Origin: Casimicrobium huifangae
Lineage (GTDB): Bacteria > Pseudomonadota > Gammaproteobacteria > Burkholderiales > Casimicrobiaceae
NCBI RefSeq assembly: GCF_009746125.1
Contig: NZ_CP041352.1
Span: forward strand, 1,968,436 to 2,032,435
DNA length: 64,000 nucleotides
Direction: 5' to 3'
In this document: one piece after another, positions 53,183-61,926 of the stretch
How the letters are laid out: every line of letters starts with the position of its first letter
Numbering within the stretch: the first letter of the stretch is position 1
Translations under genes and position numbers: made by a program
Notes under the pieces: generated by a model
What the model saw: the letters and a program-made list of their open reading frames with translations, nothing else
Told to the model about the DNA's origin: nothing
The model's database searches: none

Positions 53183-54586
53183 ATGACCGTGAATCTGGCT
53201 GACTTTTCCGCTGAGGCGCTCTCCCGCGCCTTCCGCCGTCGTGAGGCATCTCCCGTTAACGCCGCGACTGCCGTGTTCACCCGCCTGGACCAGTGGCAAC
53301 CAAAGATCAACGCCTTCTGCTTCGAGGATCGCGAGCGCACGCTGGCCGATGCACGCGCCAGCGAGGCGCGCTGGCAGGCGGGGGCACCGCTGTCGCCGCT
53401 TGACGGGGTGCCGATTTCGATCAAGGATCTGATCCTGACCAAAGGCTGGCCGACGCGGCGAGGTTCGCGCACCGTCGACCCCGCGCAGCTGTGGAACGAT
53501 GACGCACCCAGCGTTGCGCGCTGCCGCGAAGCGGGCTTGGTCATCATCGGCAAGACCACGACGCCGGAGTTCGGCATCAAGGGCACCACCGACAACACAC
53601 TGACTGGGATCACGCGCAACCCTTGGAACGTCGAACGAACCTCGGGTGGATCGTCCGGCGGCAGCGCGGCGGCGGTGGCGGCGGGCATCGGGCCATTGTC
53701 GATTGGCACGGATGGCGCTGGCAGCGTGCGCATCCCGGCGGCGTTCTGTGGTGGTTTCGGGCTCAAGCCGTCATTTGGCCGCGTACCGGCGTGGCCGCTG
53801 TCGCCGTTCGGTACCGTGGCGCACCTCGGGCCGCACACCCGCACGGTGACCGATGCGGCGATGCTGATGAACGTGATCTCGCGTCCCGATGCGCGCGACT
53901 GGACGTCCTTGCCATTTGACGCTCGTGACTACACGGTGGGACTGAACGATGGCATCCGTGGTCTGCGTGTGGCGTTCAGCCCGAAGCTTGGCTATGTGAC
54001 CAAAGTGCATCCGGCAGTCGCCGCCGCCGTCCGCCGCTCGGCGGAAAAGCTCGCCGAACTGGGCGCCCACGTGGAGGAGGTCGATCCCGGTTTCAACAAT
54101 CCGCTCGAAATCACCATGAAGCTCTGGTTCATCGGCTCCGCCACGCTCTACGGCGGCATGACGGCCGAGCAGCAGGCGCTGGTCGATCCGGCGCTCGCCG
54201 CACAGGCAGCGGCGGGTGCCCGCGTGACCGTGCCCGAACTGCAGGCCTTGACCAAACGGCGCGGCGAGTTGGGCATCCTGATGCGCAAGTTCCACGAGCG
54301 CTACGACCTGCTGGTCACGCCGGGCGTCTCGGTGCCCGCGTTCAAGGCGCGGGCGTCAAACGAATGGGATACACCGATCGAGCAGTTTCTCGACTGGACG
54401 CCGTTCTCCTACCCGTTCAATCTCACGCAGCAGCCCGCCTGCGTCTGCCCCTGTGGCTTTGACGACGACGGCCTGCCGCTCGCCACGCAGATTGTCGGCC
54501 CGATGCACGGCGACGCACTGGTGCTGCGGGCGGCACGGGCGCTGGAGTCGGCGCAGCCGTGGGCGACAATGGCGCCTCTTTCCTGA
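53183..54586 (+). CDS. Amidase (amidase-signature family)
   Basis: The 467-residue enzyme has the Ser-cisSer-Lys catalytic set: Lys in GVPISIKDLILTKGWPT, the Gly/Ser-rich loop RTSGGSSGGSAAAVAAG with cis-Ser and the nucleophilic Ser in GTDGAGSVRIPAAFCG. It is like bacterial amidases and GatA-family hydrolases; it lacks GatA partners nearby, so a free amidase acting on a small amide or nitrile-derived substrate is most likely. ATG at 53183 is chosen since the fold begins there and ACAAGGA precedes. It lies 12 bp before the kinase gene. Confidence 0.9.
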   Translation: MTVNLADFSAEALSRAFRRREASPVNAATAVFTRLDQWQPKINAFCFEDRERTLADARASEARWQAGAPLSPLDGVPISIKDLILTKGWPTRRGSRTVDPAQLWNDDAPSVARCREAGLVIIGKTTTPEFGIKGTTDNTLTGITRNPWNVERTSGGSSGGSAAAVAAGIGPLSIGTDGAGSVRIPAAFCGGFGLKPSFGRVPAWPLSPFGTVAHLGPHTRTVTDAAMLMNVISRPDARDWTSLPFDARDYTVGLNDGIRGLRVAFSPKLGYVTKVHPAVAAAVRRSAEKLAELGAHVEEVDPGFNNPLEITMKLWFIGSATLYGGMTAEQQALVDPALAAQAAAGARVTVPELQALTKRRGELGILMRKFHERYDLLVTPGVSVPAFKARASNEWDTPIEQFLDWTPFSYPFNLTQQPACVCPCGFDDDGLPLATQIVGPMHGDALVLRAARALESAQPWATMAPLS

Positions 54587-54598
54587 GCCATTACCGCC

Positions 54599-55525
54599 AT
54601 GCCTGACATCCTATCCCTCGGCGAACCCTTGTGGGAAATGAGCGCCATTCCGTCCGAGCCAGGCAAGTACACGCTGGGTTACGGTGGCGACACCATGAAT
54701 TTCTGCATTGCCGCCGCTCGGCAGGGCGCCAGTGTCGGCTACATCACGCGGGTGGGCAATGATCCATTCGGGGCGCAGTTGCGCGTGCTGTGGGAGGACG
54801 AGGGCATTGATTGCTCGCAGGTCGAAGTGGATGATCGCGCCAGCACCGGTGGCTATTTCATTCACCACGGACCTGCCGGGCACCAGTTCAGTTACGCCCG
54901 GGCCGGCTCGGCGGCGACAAAACTCGCGCCGGGTGACATTGACCCCGACTTGGTTGCCGACACCACGTTCGTGCACGCCAGCGGCATCACTCAGGCCATT
55001 TCCGAGACAGCGCGGGCGGCGGTGTTCTCGCTGTTCCGCGAGGCGCGCAATGCAGGCGTCAGCACCGCGTTTGATGCCAATGTGCGCACCCGGCTGTGGA
55101 CGCTCTCCGAGGCTCGGGAAGCGCTGGCGGAGATCCTGCCGCTGACTGACTATTTCTTCCCGTCCTTTGAAGATGCGCGAGACTTGTCGGGCAGCGAGGA
55201 CTACGAGACCATCATGAAATGGGCGCACAGCCTGGGCGCGCAGGTGGTGCTGCTCAAGCTCGGTGCCAAAGGCGTGCAGATCAGCCAGGGGCAGGGTGCC
55301 GACGTGATCCAGATGGCGTCATTCGTGGTCGATACTGTCGATGCCACTGGCGCTGGCGATTGCTTCGCCGGCGCCGCGATTGCGCGGCTGGTAGCGGGAG
55401 ATGCGCTGCTTGACGCCGTGCGCTATGCCAACGCAGCAGCAGCGTTGACCACCACTGCCTATGGCGCGATCGCCGCGATCCCGAATCGTGATCGCGTCAA
55501 GGCGTTTCTGGCAGCGCAGGTATGA
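54599..55525 (+). CDS. kdgK: PfkB-family sugar kinase, 2-keto-3-deoxygluconate kinase-like
   Basis: The 308-residue kinase begins [14 protein letters not shown] and has [33 protein letters not shown], the PfkB signature 1 region (broken here between residues 30 and 60). The second signature is [20 protein letters not shown], with the catalytic Asp in the GAGD anion hole. The form matches KDG kinases of the Entner-Doudoroff-like branches more than ribokinases. The mgsA start overlaps its stop as ATGA. The substrate is inferred. Confidence 0.82.
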   Translation: MPDILSLGEPLWEMSAIPSEPGKYTLGYGGDTMNFCIAAARQGASVGYITRVGNDPFGAQLRVLWEDEGIDCSQVEVDDRASTGGYFIHHGPAGHQFSYARAGSAATKLAPGDIDPDLVADTTFVHASGITQAISETARAAVFSLFREARNAGVSTAFDANVRTRLWTLSEAREALAEILPLTDYFFPSFEDARDLSGSEDYETIMKWAHSLGAQVVLLKLGAKGVQISQGQGADVIQMASFVVDTVDATGAGDCFAGAAIARLVAGDALLDAVRYANAAAALTTTAYGAIAAIPNRDRVKAFLAAQV

Positions 55526-55899
55526 GCACGGGCCGTGCCATTGCGCTGATTGCGCATGACCGCTGCAAGCCCGACATGGTCGCCTTCGCGCGCGCTCATG
55601 CCGATGCGTTGCGCCGCGAGACGCTGATCGCAACGCGTACCACGGGCAGCTTGCTGGGACGCGAGGTGGGGCTCGACGTGGAATGCGTGCTCTCCGGCCC
55701 CGAAGGCGGCGACCTGCAGATCGGTGCCGAGATTGCTGAGGGCAATATTGGTGCGGTGATCTTCCTGCGCGACGTGCTCACCTCGCAGCCGCACGAGCCG
55801 GACATCACCGCATTGCTGCGCGTTTGCGATGTGCACAACGTGCCGGTGGCGACCAATCTGGCGACAGCGGAGCTGGTGATCCAGTCTCTGGGCCGATAG
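55522..55899 (+). CDS. mgsA: Methylglyoxal synthase
   Basis: The 125-residue enzyme converts dihydroxyacetone phosphate to methylglyoxal and phosphate. Landmarks are [16 protein letters not shown] near the start, [27 protein letters not shown] with the catalytic Asp region, and [17 protein letters not shown], which has the family's D-x-L-T-x-Q-P-H-E-P-D. Length is in the normal range (120-150). It overlaps the kinase gene by 4 nt, so both are co-translated. The two ends of this operon and the enoyl-CoA hydratase gene converge with a 9-bp gap. Confidence 0.92.
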   Translation: MSTGRAIALIAHDRCKPDMVAFARAHADALRRETLIATRTTGSLLGREVGLDVECVLSGPEGGDLQIGAEIAEGNIGAVIFLRDVLTSQPHEPDITALLRVCDVHNVPVATNLATAELVIQSLGR

Positions 55900-55908
55900 G
55901 CGCGCAGA

Positions 55909-56742
55909 TCAGGAGAATTTCGGCGGGCGTTTCTCGATGAACGCGCGAATGCCTTCGACAAAGTCGTCCTTGGCGGCGCAGTTCGAAAAGCTCTCACGCT
56001 CCGCGTTGAGCTGCTCGCTCAGTGAATTGCCCAGCGACGTGGTGAGCAGTCGTTTGGCGCCAGCCATCGAGCCGCGTGCGCTCGCCGCCAGACTGGCCGC
56101 GATACGATCGACCGTTGCATCGAGCTCGGCAGCAGCGACGACCTTGTTGACCAGACTCAGTCGCAGCGCTTCGTCCGCCTTGATGCGTTCCGACAGCAGC
56201 ACCAGCTCCAGCGCCTTCTTGACGCCAACGATACGCGGCAGGAAGTACGACTGGCCACCGTCGGGCGTCAGGCCGATGGTCTTGTAGGCGCTGGCGAAAT
56301 AGGCGTCGTCGGACGCGACGGTGAGGTCACAACCGATGGCCAGACTCAGGCCGAATCCGGCGCAGGCGCCGCGCACTTTGGCGACGGCAATGACATCCGA
56401 GCGCTGCAGCAACTCGACACCGGCATGTACCGTGCTGATCAAGTCCATGAAGTGCTTTTTGCGCTCGCTGCCGGGTTCCGAGAGTGTCTCGGCAAAGCTC
56501 TTGATGTCGCCGCCGGCCATGAAATGTTCACCGGAGCCCTGCACGATGACAACGCGGATCGCCGGGTCCTGGGTGACGCGCTGGATCGCCGGTACCAGCG
56601 CGCGGGTCATCGCCATATCCAGCGCGTTCAGCGCCTTCGGGCGATTGAGCGTGAAGGTGGCGACACCGGGCATGGTGGGATGCGGTGCGATCAGGATCGG
56701 CGAATCGGCGGAGCTGAATGAATCAGGCGAGGGCGTGGTCAC
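55909..56742 (-). CDS. Enoyl-CoA hydratase/isomerase-family protein
   Basis: The 277-residue crotonase-fold enzyme has FTLNRPKALNALDMAM, the oxyanion-hole residue block EHFMAGGDIKSFAE, VAKVRGACAGFGLSLAIGCDL and LTPDGGQSYFLPRIVGVKKALEL, with the Glu/Asp pattern typical of 2-(1,2-epoxy-1,2-dihydrophenyl)acetyl-CoA isomerase or enoyl-CoA hydratases. Specificity is open. GTG at 56742 overlaps the stop of the upstream deacylase gene as GTGA; the longer open frame upstream lies in the deacylase gene. Confidence 0.87.
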   Translation of the reverse strand: MTTPSPDSFSSADSPILIAPHPTMPGVATFTLNRPKALNALDMAMTRALVPAIQRVTQDPAIRVVIVQGSGEHFMAGGDIKSFAETLSEPGSERKKHFMDLISTVHAGVELLQRSDVIAVAKVRGACAGFGLSLAIGCDLTVASDDAYFASAYKTIGLTPDGGQSYFLPRIVGVKKALELVLLSERIKADEALRLSLVNKVVAAAELDATVDRIAASLAASARGSMAGAKRLLTTSLGNSLSEQLNAERESFSNCAAKDDFVEGIRAFIEKRPPKFS

Positions 56743-57629
56743 GTGAAAACCTCGAAAGCTGTGCGGACAGTGTTGAAGTGAATGTCGACGATATCGGCGA
56801 CGTTGTGAGCATAGCCGCCCGCCATCGTGACGGTAACCGGGATCGCCCACTCGCGCGCGAACGTAAGCACGTAGCGATCACGCTCCGCGAGCCCGGCCTT
56901 GCTGAGCTTGAGCCGGCCCAGGCGATCGCCCTCGAAGGGATCCGCCCCGGCCAGATAGATCATCGCCTCCGGCTCGAAGCTACGCACGATGCGCGGCAGA
57001 TGGTCACGCAGGGCGGCGAGGTACGGCGCGTCGGTGCAACCGTCGGGCAATTCGACGTCGAGCGAGCTCTGCTCCTTGCGCACCGGATAGTTGCGCTCGC
57101 CGTGCATCGAGAAGGTGAACACGCTGGCGTCGCCGGCGAAAATGCGTGCCGTGCCGTTGCCCTGGTGCACGTCAAGGTCGCAGATCAGCACGCGACCGAT
57201 GGCGCAGTCTCGTTGCAACACACGGGCGGCCACGGCCGCGTCGTTGTAACAGCAGAAGCCCTCGCCGTGGTCGGCAAAGGCATGATGCGTGCCGCCGGCG
57301 AGATTGATGCCGCAGCGGTCGCGCAAAGACGCGCGGGCAGCGGCAATGGTGGCGCCGGCCGAACGTCGGGCGCGCTCGGCCATGCCCGGGCTCCACGGAA
57401 AGCCAATCTGGCGCACCTCGCTGGCCGTCAAGGTGCCGTTCGACATGCGCGCCACGTAAGCAGCATCATGGGCGAGCAGTAGCTCGTCGTCGCGCGCTGC
57501 TGGCGCTTCTTCCAGCGTTTGTGGCGCGAAGGTCTGTACGGCTTCCCGCAGCATCGAATACTTGCGCATCGGAAAGCGATGACCCTCCGGGAGCGGCAGG
57601 ACAAAGTGGTCGGTGTAGAAGACCTTCAC
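56739..57629 (-). CDS. Histone-deacetylase-family amidohydrolase (acetoin-utilisation-like)
   Basis: The 296-residue arginase/deacetylase-fold enzyme has GINLAGGTHHAFADHGEGFCCYNDAAVA in the active-site rim, the metal ligands in CDLDVHQGNGTA and GADPFEGDRLGRL, and SMHGERNYPVRKE. This form is that of bacterial HDAC-like enzymes near acyl-CoA genes; real substrates are small acetylated amines or proteins. Its 3' end overlaps the enoyl-CoA hydratase start by 4 nt and its start overlaps the stop of the FemAB/GNAT-like gene by 4 nt (57626-57629), so three genes are coupled. Confidence 0.9.
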   Translation of the reverse strand: MKVFYTDHFVLPLPEGHRFPMRKYSMLREAVQTFAPQTLEEAPAARDDELLLAHDAAYVARMSNGTLTASEVRQIGFPWSPGMAERARRSAGATIAAARASLRDRCGINLAGGTHHAFADHGEGFCCYNDAAVAARVLQRDCAIGRVLICDLDVHQGNGTARIFAGDASVFTFSMHGERNYPVRKEQSSLDVELPDGCTDAPYLAALRDHLPRIVRSFEPEAMIYLAGADPFEGDRLGRLKLSKAGLAERDRYVLTFAREWAIPVTVTMAGGYAHNVADIVDIHFNTVRTAFEVFT

Positions 57630-58885
57630 CGCTTTGTCCCCTCGCCCCTTGTGGGAGAGGGGTCGGGGAGAGGGGGCCGCGGCGATGCATCCAGCGTGTT
57701 GCCTGCGCCAAGGTCACCCTCTCCCCCAGCCCCTCCACCCTCGAGGGGGAGGGGAGATTGCGATTTGAACGGCGAACTTTCGTTCAGTTCTTCCATTGTG
57801 TGCGCGATGCCCGCCGATTCACGACGCAGAAAGTGGCGCACCGCATCGGTGAAGCGCCCGTCGGCCAGCCAGTGCGCCGAATGCGTTGCTACTGGCAGCA
57901 GCCCGCGGGCGAGCTTGTGTGCGCCTTGGGCACCACCTTCAAAGTGCTGAAAACCATTCGCGATGCACCACTCAATCGGCTGGTAGTAGCAAGCCTCGAA
58001 GTGCAGTGAACGCAATGCCTCCAGCGTGCCCCAGTAGCGACCGTAGGCAGTATCTCCGCTGGCAATGCACAGTGACGAACAGAGGGCCCGGCTGTCACGT
58101 TCCCCAATGAACAGCACCGCCGCGTCACCCATGTCGCGACCCATGCGTTCGAAGAATTCAGCGGAAAGATAAGGTGTTGAATGATGCGCCGCGTAAGTAG
58201 TCTCGTAGCAGCGGTAGAAGAATGCCCAGTCCTCCCCGCTGATCGCCCCACCACGACTGACACGCCAGTGCACACCGGCCTCGTGCACATAGCGCCGATC
58301 CTGCCGGATACGTTTGCGTTTGTCGTGCGTCATGCTGGCGAGCAAGTCGTCGAACGTCCGGTAGCCGTGGTTTTGCCAGTGAAACTGCACGCCCTGCCGC
58401 AGCATTAGCCCTGCGTCCTGCCACTGCGCTGCTTCAGCGTCCGGCGGAAACAGTACATGCAGGCTCGACACCTGCAACTGCTTCGCCAGTTCAACCGCGC
58501 CGTGCATCAGAGCGCGCCCAATCTCGTCGTTAGTGGCCAGCACACGCGGCCCGGTGCACGGCGTAAACGGCACTGCTGCGAGGAGCTTGGGGTAATAGTC
58601 GCCGCCCGCGCGTTGCCAGGCATCGGCCCAGGACCAGTCGAACACGTATTCGCCGTAGGAATGTGCCTTCAGATACAGCGGCAGCGCACCTTGCAGCAAG
58701 CCCGAGTCGTCGCGGGCAATCAGGTAGCGCGGTGTCCAGCCAGTTCGTGGGCTGGCGCAGCCTGTGGTGTGCAGTGCGTGCAGGTAGGCGTGAGATAGAA
58801 AGACGTTGCCGCCGGCACTGGCGACCAGAGCATCCCACTCCGCTGCAGGGATGTCCGACAGCGAATCCACGACTTCGATTTGCAT
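57626..58885 (-). CDS. FemAB/GNAT-like protein (COG3146-type), with repeat-derived C-terminus
   Basis: The 419-residue protein has the N-terminal block MQIEVVDSLSDIPAAEWDAL and YLHALHTTGCASPRTGWTPRYLI, then KRKRIRQDRRYVHEAGV and AYGRYWGTLEALRSLHFEACYYQPIEWCI, with FEGGAQGAHKLARGLLP. These match the peptidoglycan-biosynthesis-like GNAT/FemAB proteins of COG3146. The last 40 or so residues (SPLPLEGGGAGGEGDLG and SPRPPLPDPSPTRGEGTKR) are read from a palindromic dispersed repeat (57638-57756), so the original stop was probably near MEELNESS. ATG at 58885 is the first start giving the fold. Confidence 0.83.
   Translation of the reverse strand: MQIEVVDSLSDIPAAEWDALVASAGGNVFLSHAYLHALHTTGCASPRTGWTPRYLIARDDSGLLQGALPLYLKAHSYGEYVFDWSWADAWQRAGGDYYPKLLAAVPFTPCTGPRVLATNDEIGRALMHGAVELAKQLQVSSLHVLFPPDAEAAQWQDAGLMLRQGVQFHWQNHGYRTFDDLLASMTHDKRKRIRQDRRYVHEAGVHWRVSRGGAISGEDWAFFYRCYETTYAAHHSTPYLSAEFFERMGRDMGDAAVLFIGERDSRALCSSLCIASGDTAYGRYWGTLEALRSLHFEACYYQPIEWCIANGFQHFEGGAQGAHKLARGLLPVATHSAHWLADGRFTDAVRHFLRRESAGIAHTMEELNESSPFKSQSPLPLEGGGAGGEGDLGAGNTLDASPRPPLPDPSPTRGEGTKR
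57638..57756. repeat. Dispersed palindromic repeat at the 3' end of the FemAB/GNAT-like gene
   Basis: CCCCTCGCCCC with GAGAGGGGTCGGGGAGAGGG at one side and CCCTCTCCCCCAGCCCCTCC with AGGGGGAGGGGAG at the other form nested GC-rich inverted repeats of a type common in betaproteobacterial and related genomes. Here the repeat is read as coding sequence and extends the protein. It lies 9 nt inside the stop. Confidence 0.75.
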
Positions 58886-58975
58886 GGGCAGATTGTGCCG
58901 TATGACCGCGAGCCAGTACTTCCGTCCCCAGCGGCGCAGCCCCAGGAGACAGGGCAGACTTTGAAACACACAAGT

Positions 58976-59106
58976 CTTCCCTGCGACGCAGGGGAGATGT
59001 CGGCGTAGCCGACAGAGGGGTTGTTGGCGACCGGCGACCATTTGAGCGAGCCACCGCCTCGACCCCTCCGCCGCTTCGCAGCCCCCCTGTCGCGCAGGGG
59101 AGGCAC
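58976..59106. repeat. Palindromic repeat cluster between the FemAB/GNAT-like gene and nadE
   Basis: Several hairpins follow each other: CTTCCCTGCG/CGCAGGGGAG, TGTCGGC/GCCGACA (58998-59014), and AGAGGGGT further on pairs with ACCCCTC. The pieces CCCCCCTGTCGCGCAGGGGAGG near the right end repeat the first motif in inverted form (shown here broken at 59082-59105). This is a typical dispersed intergenic repeat. TACAAT at 59117-59122, 7 nt before the nadE ATG, could be a -10 box, which would make nadE nearly leaderless. Confidence 0.65.
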
Positions 59107-59129
59107 TATGGACCCCTACAATTCACTGC

Positions 59130-60731
59130 ATGAAAGCTGTCATTGCACAACTCAATCTTCTGGTCGGCGACCTCAAGGGCAACGCCGCCAAAATCCTTGA
59201 TGCGGCGAAGTCTGCTGCGGCCGTCAATGCCGATCTGCTGCTGACCCCCGAGCTTTCCATCTGCTCCTACCAGCCGGAGGATCTGCTGCTGCGGCCTTCG
59301 TTCATTTCTGCGTGCAAGACTGAGGTGGAGGCGCTGGCGACGCAACTGCCGCCTACGCTCGCGGCGATTGTTGGCCTGCCGTGGCGCGATGAGACAGGGC
59401 TCTACAACGCAGCGGCCGTGCTGCGTGGTGGCAGGATTGAGGCCATCTATCGCAAAATGGACCTGCCCAACTATTCGGTGTTCGACGACAAGCGCTACTT
59501 CGAGCACGGCAACGCGGCGACGGTGGTCGACGTCGGCGGCGTTCGCGTTGGTTTGCTGATCTGCGAAGACATCTGGTTCCCGCGCGCGGCGGCGCTCGCG
59601 CGCGAGGCCGGTGCGCAGGTGCTTGCGGTGATTAACGGCTCGCCCTATGACACCGAGCATCTCGACGGCCGCGAAGCCGCGTGTCGCGAGCGCTGTGGGG
59701 AGCAGGGGCTGCCGATCCTGTTCTGCAACCTGGTGGGTGGGCAGGACGAGATTGTTTACGACGGCCAGTCGTTTGTGATGGACGGCAAGGGCGAGGTCGT
59801 GCAGCGGTTGCCGGGATTTGTCGAGGCCACCGCCGTGGTTGAGTTTGAGGGCGCCACCCCGATACCCGTCCGCTACAACCGCCCGCAAGGCCGGGTTGCC
59901 GACGTGTATGCCGCGCTGGTGCTGGCGGTTAAGGACTACATCAACAAAAACCGCTTCCCCGGCATCGTGCTCGGGCTTTCGGGCGGTATCGATTCGGCCG
60001 TCGTGCTCGCGATTGCGGTTGACGCGCTGGGGCGCGACCGCGTGCGCTGCGTGATGCTGCCGTCAAAGTTCAATGCCAGCATCAGTCTGGACGACGCGCG
60101 CTGGATGGCCGGCGTACAGAGCGTGCGTTACGACGAAATCCCGATCGAGCCCGTCTATGAGGCGTTCGAAGCGGCGCTGGCCGACCAGTTCAAGGGTTAC
60201 CCGGTGGACGCCAGCGAGGAGAACCTGCAATCGCGCATCCGCGGCACCATCCTGATGGGCATCTCGAACAAGACGGGCTTTCTGGTGCTGACGACGGGTA
60301 ACAAGAGCGAGATGACCACCGGCTACGCCACGCTCTACGGTGATATGGCCGGTGGCTTCGGCGTGCTCAAGGATTGCGACAAGGAGCTGGTCTACGACCT
60401 CGCCAACTGGCGCAACACGCTGGGCCGCGTGATCCCGGAACGCGTCATCACCCGTGCGCCATCGGCCGAGCTGCGCAACGATCAGACCGATCAGGATTCA
60501 CTGCCCGAGTACCCGATTCTCGACGAGATCATGGCGCTTTACATGGAGCAGAACCTGTCCGCTGCCGAGATCAAGGCGAAGGGCTTGCCGCCGGCGGACG
60601 TGGACAAGGTGGTGCGGCTGCTGCGCATCAACGAATACAAGCGCCGCCAGGCTCCTGTCGGCCCGCGCGTCACGCCGCGAGGCTACGGGCGCGACTGGCG
60701 GTACCCGATTACGAGTGGGTGGCGGGAGTAG
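59130..60731 (+). CDS. nadE: Glutamine-dependent NAD+ synthetase
   Basis: The 533-residue enzyme makes NAD+ from deamido-NAD+ and ATP with nitrogen from glutamine. The N-terminal nitrilase-type glutaminase domain (about 1-255) has Glu in LTPELSICSYQPEDLL, Lys in YRKMDLPNYSVFDD and Cys in LLICEDIWFPRA. The C-terminal synthetase domain (about 270-533) starts with the PP-loop GLSGGIDSAVVLAIA and has GTILMGISNKTGFLVLTTGNKSE (broken near 375-400) and SAELRNDQTDQDSLPEY. Length matches the two-domain form. No clear ribosome-binding site precedes the ATG. Confidence 0.95.
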   Translation: MKAVIAQLNLLVGDLKGNAAKILDAAKSAAAVNADLLLTPELSICSYQPEDLLLRPSFISACKTEVEALATQLPPTLAAIVGLPWRDETGLYNAAAVLRGGRIEAIYRKMDLPNYSVFDDKRYFEHGNAATVVDVGGVRVGLLICEDIWFPRAAALAREAGAQVLAVINGSPYDTEHLDGREAACRERCGEQGLPILFCNLVGGQDEIVYDGQSFVMDGKGEVVQRLPGFVEATAVVEFEGATPIPVRYNRPQGRVADVYAALVLAVKDYINKNRFPGIVLGLSGGIDSAVVLAIAVDALGRDRVRCVMLPSKFNASISLDDARWMAGVQSVRYDEIPIEPVYEAFEAALADQFKGYPVDASEENLQSRIRGTILMGISNKTGFLVLTTGNKSEMTTGYATLYGDMAGGFGVLKDCDKELVYDLANWRNTLGRVIPERVITRAPSAELRNDQTDQDSLPEYPILDEIMALYMEQNLSAAEIKAKGLPPADVDKVVRLLRINEYKRRQAPVGPRVTPRGYGRDWRYPITSGWRE

Positions 60732-60765
60732 TTTTCCTCGGCGCGGCGTACCGTCAGGCCTGTTG

Positions 60766-60836
60766 GCTTTTGATGAAGAAGCCCACCAACGCTGGGCTTG
60801 AAGCTCGAATGTGCCATTAGTCGACTTCATCGATTT
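60766..60836 (+). repeat. Structured 3'-end repeat, copy E, left fragment
   Basis: Landmarks are GCTTTT at 60766, GGGCT at 60794 (28 nt later) and TCGACTT at 60821 (27 nt later). GGCTT and AAGCC (60765-60769, 60779-60783) form the first hairpin. The element is cut at the TTT at 60834-60836, where the IS30 element begins. It starts 34 nt after nadE in the same orientation. Confidence 0.8.
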
Positions 60837-61926
60837 GCTGCGTTTAAGTACGAACTGTCGGCGAGCGCGGCGAAGAGAAGTGTATTTCGTAAGGAGTCAA
60901 GCCGTTCAAGATTTTGCGAGGACGGCGGTTGATGAAGTCCTGCACCTGTGCGACGTAGTCGTCTGAGTAGCTGTCCATGGAGCGCCCCCTGGGGAAGAAC
61001 TCGCGCAGCCAGCGGTTGACGTTCTCACAGGAGCCGCGCTCATCGGCGCGGTAGGCGTGACAGACAAAGAGTTTGTCTTTGAAGAACTGCGGTAGACGAG
61101 CAAATTCAGCGCCTCGGTCACAGGTCAGGGTTTTGAGCGTTGAGCCTTTAAGCAGCGATTGGGCGCCAATGGCGGTGGCAATAGCGCTCTTCTTGAATGT
61201 GCCCAGCCGCACGTAGCGGCTCTTGCGGTCCAGAATCACCAGTAGGCGATGCTCGTCGCGCTGACGTCCCCAGAGCGTGTCGCACTCCAGATGATTGCGC
61301 TCCAGCCGCCGATTAGCGCGCTCGGGGCGCTCGCTGATACTCTGAGCCTTGGCGGCCCAGCCCGTATCGCGGCCCTTCGCACCGTGGCGCGTCGTTGTGC
61401 GCGTGCCCGAGCGTCCCCGCCAGAGCACGCAGGACGGGTCGCTCATGCGCTCCCGTTTGAGCCACGCGTAGACGGCCGGCGTCGACAACGACAGACGCGG
61501 CTTGCCAGCTGCCCTGGGCAGTCGACCCAGCATGAGGCTCACCCCTTCAGGCGACAGCCGCTGCGGCTCGTCAAACAAGCCGTAGAGCTGCAGCAACAAC
61601 TCGCCCTGAGTCTTGACCACCACGTTGGCCGCCGAGCGCGCGGCGCAGCGCTGCCGATCAAGCCCCGCGCGGTACGCGTTGTAGCGTTTGCCAGCGCAAC
61701 GATCAAGCTCCCGCTCGACCGTGCGCGGGCAGCAGCCGAGCTGCCGCGACAGCTCGGCTGCTGCCCGCATCCCCGCCTGCCTCAACGTCTCAAGTTGTAT
61801 CCTCTTCTCTGGGGTGAAGAAAGCCATAAACACCGTCCTTTAGTCTTCAAGAAACCAAAGGGTAGCGCTTCGCTTATCTTCATCCCTCCCAATGCCTAAG
61901 TGCGACTGTTCGTGGTTTAACTCAGC
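60837..61926. mobile_element. IS30-family insertion sequence inserted in repeat copy E
   Basis: The element spans about 1090 bp. Its left end reads GCTGCGTTTAAGTACGAAC then TGTCG, and the reverse complement of its right end reads GCTGAGTTAAACCACGAAC then AGTCG, 19 matches of 24. TTT stands on both sides (60834-60836 and 61927-61929), fitting the 2-3-bp target duplication of IS30. Joining the flanks after removing one TTT restores a continuous repeat copy with normal spacing. Ends are deduced by eye. Confidence 0.82.
60844..61833 (-). CDS. IS30-family transposase
   Basis: The 329-residue protein has an N-terminal HTH (FTPEKRIQLETLRQAGMRAAAELSRQLG, broken here around 8-35; CCPRTVERELDRC is its second helix). 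The DDE catalytic domain has Asp in ECDTLWGRQRDEHRLLVILD, Asp in LTCDRGAEFARLP, and Glu in DERGSCENVNRWLREFFPRG, followed by FINRRPRKILNGLTPYE. This order and the C-x-x-D-R-G-x-E-F form are those of IS30. Complete and without frameshift, so possibly active. The stop codon is 7 nt from the left IS end. Confidence 0.95.
   Translation of the reverse strand: MFMAFFTPEKRIQLETLRQAGMRAAAELSRQLGCCPRTVERELDRCAGKRYNAYRAGLDRQRCAARSAANVVVKTQGELLLQLYGLFDEPQRLSPEGVSLMLGRLPRAAGKPRLSLSTPAVYAWLKRERMSDPSCVLWRGRSGTRTTTRHGAKGRDTGWAAKAQSISERPERANRRLERNHLECDTLWGRQRDEHRLLVILDRKSRYVRLGTFKKSAIATAIGAQSLLKGSTLKTLTCDRGAEFARLPQFFKDKLFVCHAYRADERGSCENVNRWLREFFPRGRSMDSYSDDYVAQVQDFINRRPRKILNGLTPYEIHFSSPRSPTVRT

Noticed and set aside
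61249-61899. A 216-codon open frame opposite the IS30 transposase
   Set aside because: It runs over the IS end and has no domain. The transposase with its DDE residues is the real gene.
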